Source of the DNA: an uncultured Bacilli bacterium
Lineage (GTDB): Bacteria; Bacillota_I; Bacilli_A; RF39; UBA660
Reading direction: 5' to 3'
Assembly: GCA_947623975.1 (NCBI GenBank)
Contig: CANQHY010000024.1
Coordinates: 1 to 15,155, forward strand
Length of the DNA stretch: 15,155 nucleotides
Each line of letters begins with the position of its first letter. The stretch's first letter is position 1. Below are positions 14,529-15,155 of this stretch, one piece after another. The notes below the pieces were generated by a model that saw nothing but the letters and a program-made list of their open reading frames with translations, was not told the DNA's origin and ran no database searches. The translations under genes were made by a program, and so were the position numbers.

Positions 14529-15155
14529 ATGAAAAAAATAATATCAATTGTTGTTCCTTGCTATAATGAACAAGAGTCACTTCCACTTTTTTATAAAGAG
14601 ATTAAAAAGATGGAAAAGAAAATGTCTTATTTAGATTTCGAGTATATATTCGTAAATGATGGATCGCGTGATAGTACTTTAGATATTTTAAGAAAATTTT
14701 CTGAAAGTGATAAAAAAGTAAGATATATTTCCTTTTCGAGAAACTTTGGAAAAGAAGCTGCTATGCTTGCAGGGCTTGAATATTCAAGTGGTGATTATGT
14801 AACAGTGATGGATGCCGATCTACAAGATCCACCAGCTCTTTTAGAAGAGATGTACAAAGGAATTGTCGAAGAGGGATACGATTGTGTTGGAACTAGAAGA
14901 GTTACAAGAAAAGGGGAGCCCCCTATTAGAAGCTTTTTTGCCAGAATGTTCTATAAGATTATCAATAGGATGTCTAAAGTAGAAATGGTCGATGGTGCTA
15001 GAGACTTTCGCCTTATGACTAGACAGATGGTGGATTCGATTTTGTCTTTGAAGGAATACAATAGATATTCAAAAGGATTGTTTAGTTTTGTGGGATATAA
15101 GACTAAATGGTTAGAATATGAAAATATTGAAAGAGTAGCAGGAAGTACTAAATGG
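14529..15155 (+). CDS. GtrB/DPM1-like GT2 glycosyltransferase, truncated by the window end
   Basis: The frame opens one base after the upstream stop and stays open for 209 codons to the window edge. The N-terminus has 'SIVVPCYNEQESLP', then 'YIFVNDGSRDST', 'FSRNFGKEAAMLAGLE', the metal- and donor-binding 'VMDADLQDPP', and 'GARDFRLMTR'. These are hallmarks of family 2 enzymes that load a sugar onto polyprenyl phosphate, such as GtrB-type proteins. In this family the catalytic domain is usually followed by two C-terminal membrane helices, which would lie beyond the window. Its product would be a plausible donor for the polytopic protein just upstream. Spacing suggests translational coupling, since no strong ribosome-binding site is close to the ATG. 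Confidence 0.92.
   Translation, partial: MKKIISIVVPCYNEQESLPLFYKEIKKMEKKMSYLDFEYIFVNDGSRDSTLDILRKFSESDKKVRYISFSRNFGKEAAMLAGLEYSSGDYVTVMDADLQDPPALLEEMYKGIVEEGYDCVGTRRVTRKGEPPIRSFFARMFYKIINRMSKVEMVDGARDFRLMTRQMVDSILSLKEYNRYSKGLFSFVGYKTKWLEYENIERVAGSTKW

Noticed and set aside
1..15155. Alternative code reading UGA as Trp, as in Mollicutes
   Set aside because: TGA ends the Alg14-like gene exactly at the family's C-terminus and overlaps the next start, and Trp is encoded by TGG throughout.
1..15155. tRNA or rRNA genes, CRISPR arrays, insertion sequences
   Set aside because: I found no tRNA- or rRNA-like sequence, regularly spaced repeats, transposase motifs or flanking target duplications.

Overview
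This is a very AT-rich, gene-dense chromosomal segment from a low-GC Gram-positive bacterium (Bacillota). An RNase J gene, LCP and PASTA cell-wall domains, Sec signal peptides and strong GGAGG ribosome-binding sites all point there. Exported proteins with dockerin and cohesin-like modules, plus a lysine- and asparagine-rich proteome, suggest an uncultured gut-type lineage near Erysipelotrichia or Mollicutes-related Bacilli, but that placement is inference. UGA acts as a normal stop (for example at 12564-12566).

Layout. (1) 1-1936: a short leader with an inverted repeat, a consensus promoter and a 593-residue cytoplasmic protein I do not recognise. Its N-terminal part has a pattern reminiscent of a degenerate class II glutamine amidotransferase. 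(2) 1960-3602, minus strand: RNase J, broken in the middle. The two halves are in different frames. The conserved block of about eight residues normally at the junction is missing, as expected from a deletion of about 31 nt between short direct repeats. (3) 3718-9678, minus strand: a three-gene operon for the cell surface with its own promoter and terminator. It encodes a secreted SH3b-glucosaminidase with a C-terminal dockerin, a membrane-anchored protein with a cohesin-like domain, and a membrane-bound LCP enzyme carrying two PASTA-like domains. (4) 9617-9834: a divergent regulatory region with two palindromic elements. (5) 9835-15155, plus strand: polysaccharide synthesis genes. They encode a fusion of a polytopic membrane domain with a GT4 glycosyltransferase, an Alg14-like/Alg13-like split glycosyltransferase pair, a DUF6056-like polytopic protein, and a GtrB/DPM1-like GT2 enzyme that runs off the window.

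How it may fit together. The right half would build and polymerise a surface glycan on a lipid carrier. The LCP enzyme in the left operon belongs to the family that attaches such glycans to peptidoglycan. The glucosaminidase cuts peptidoglycan, and its dockerin could be held at the membrane by the cohesin-like protein encoded 12 nt downstream. This candidate dockerin/cohesin tether for a wall hydrolase, co-transcribed with an LCP-PASTA protein, is the most interesting system in the window. The RNase J lesion is the most striking sequence anomaly.
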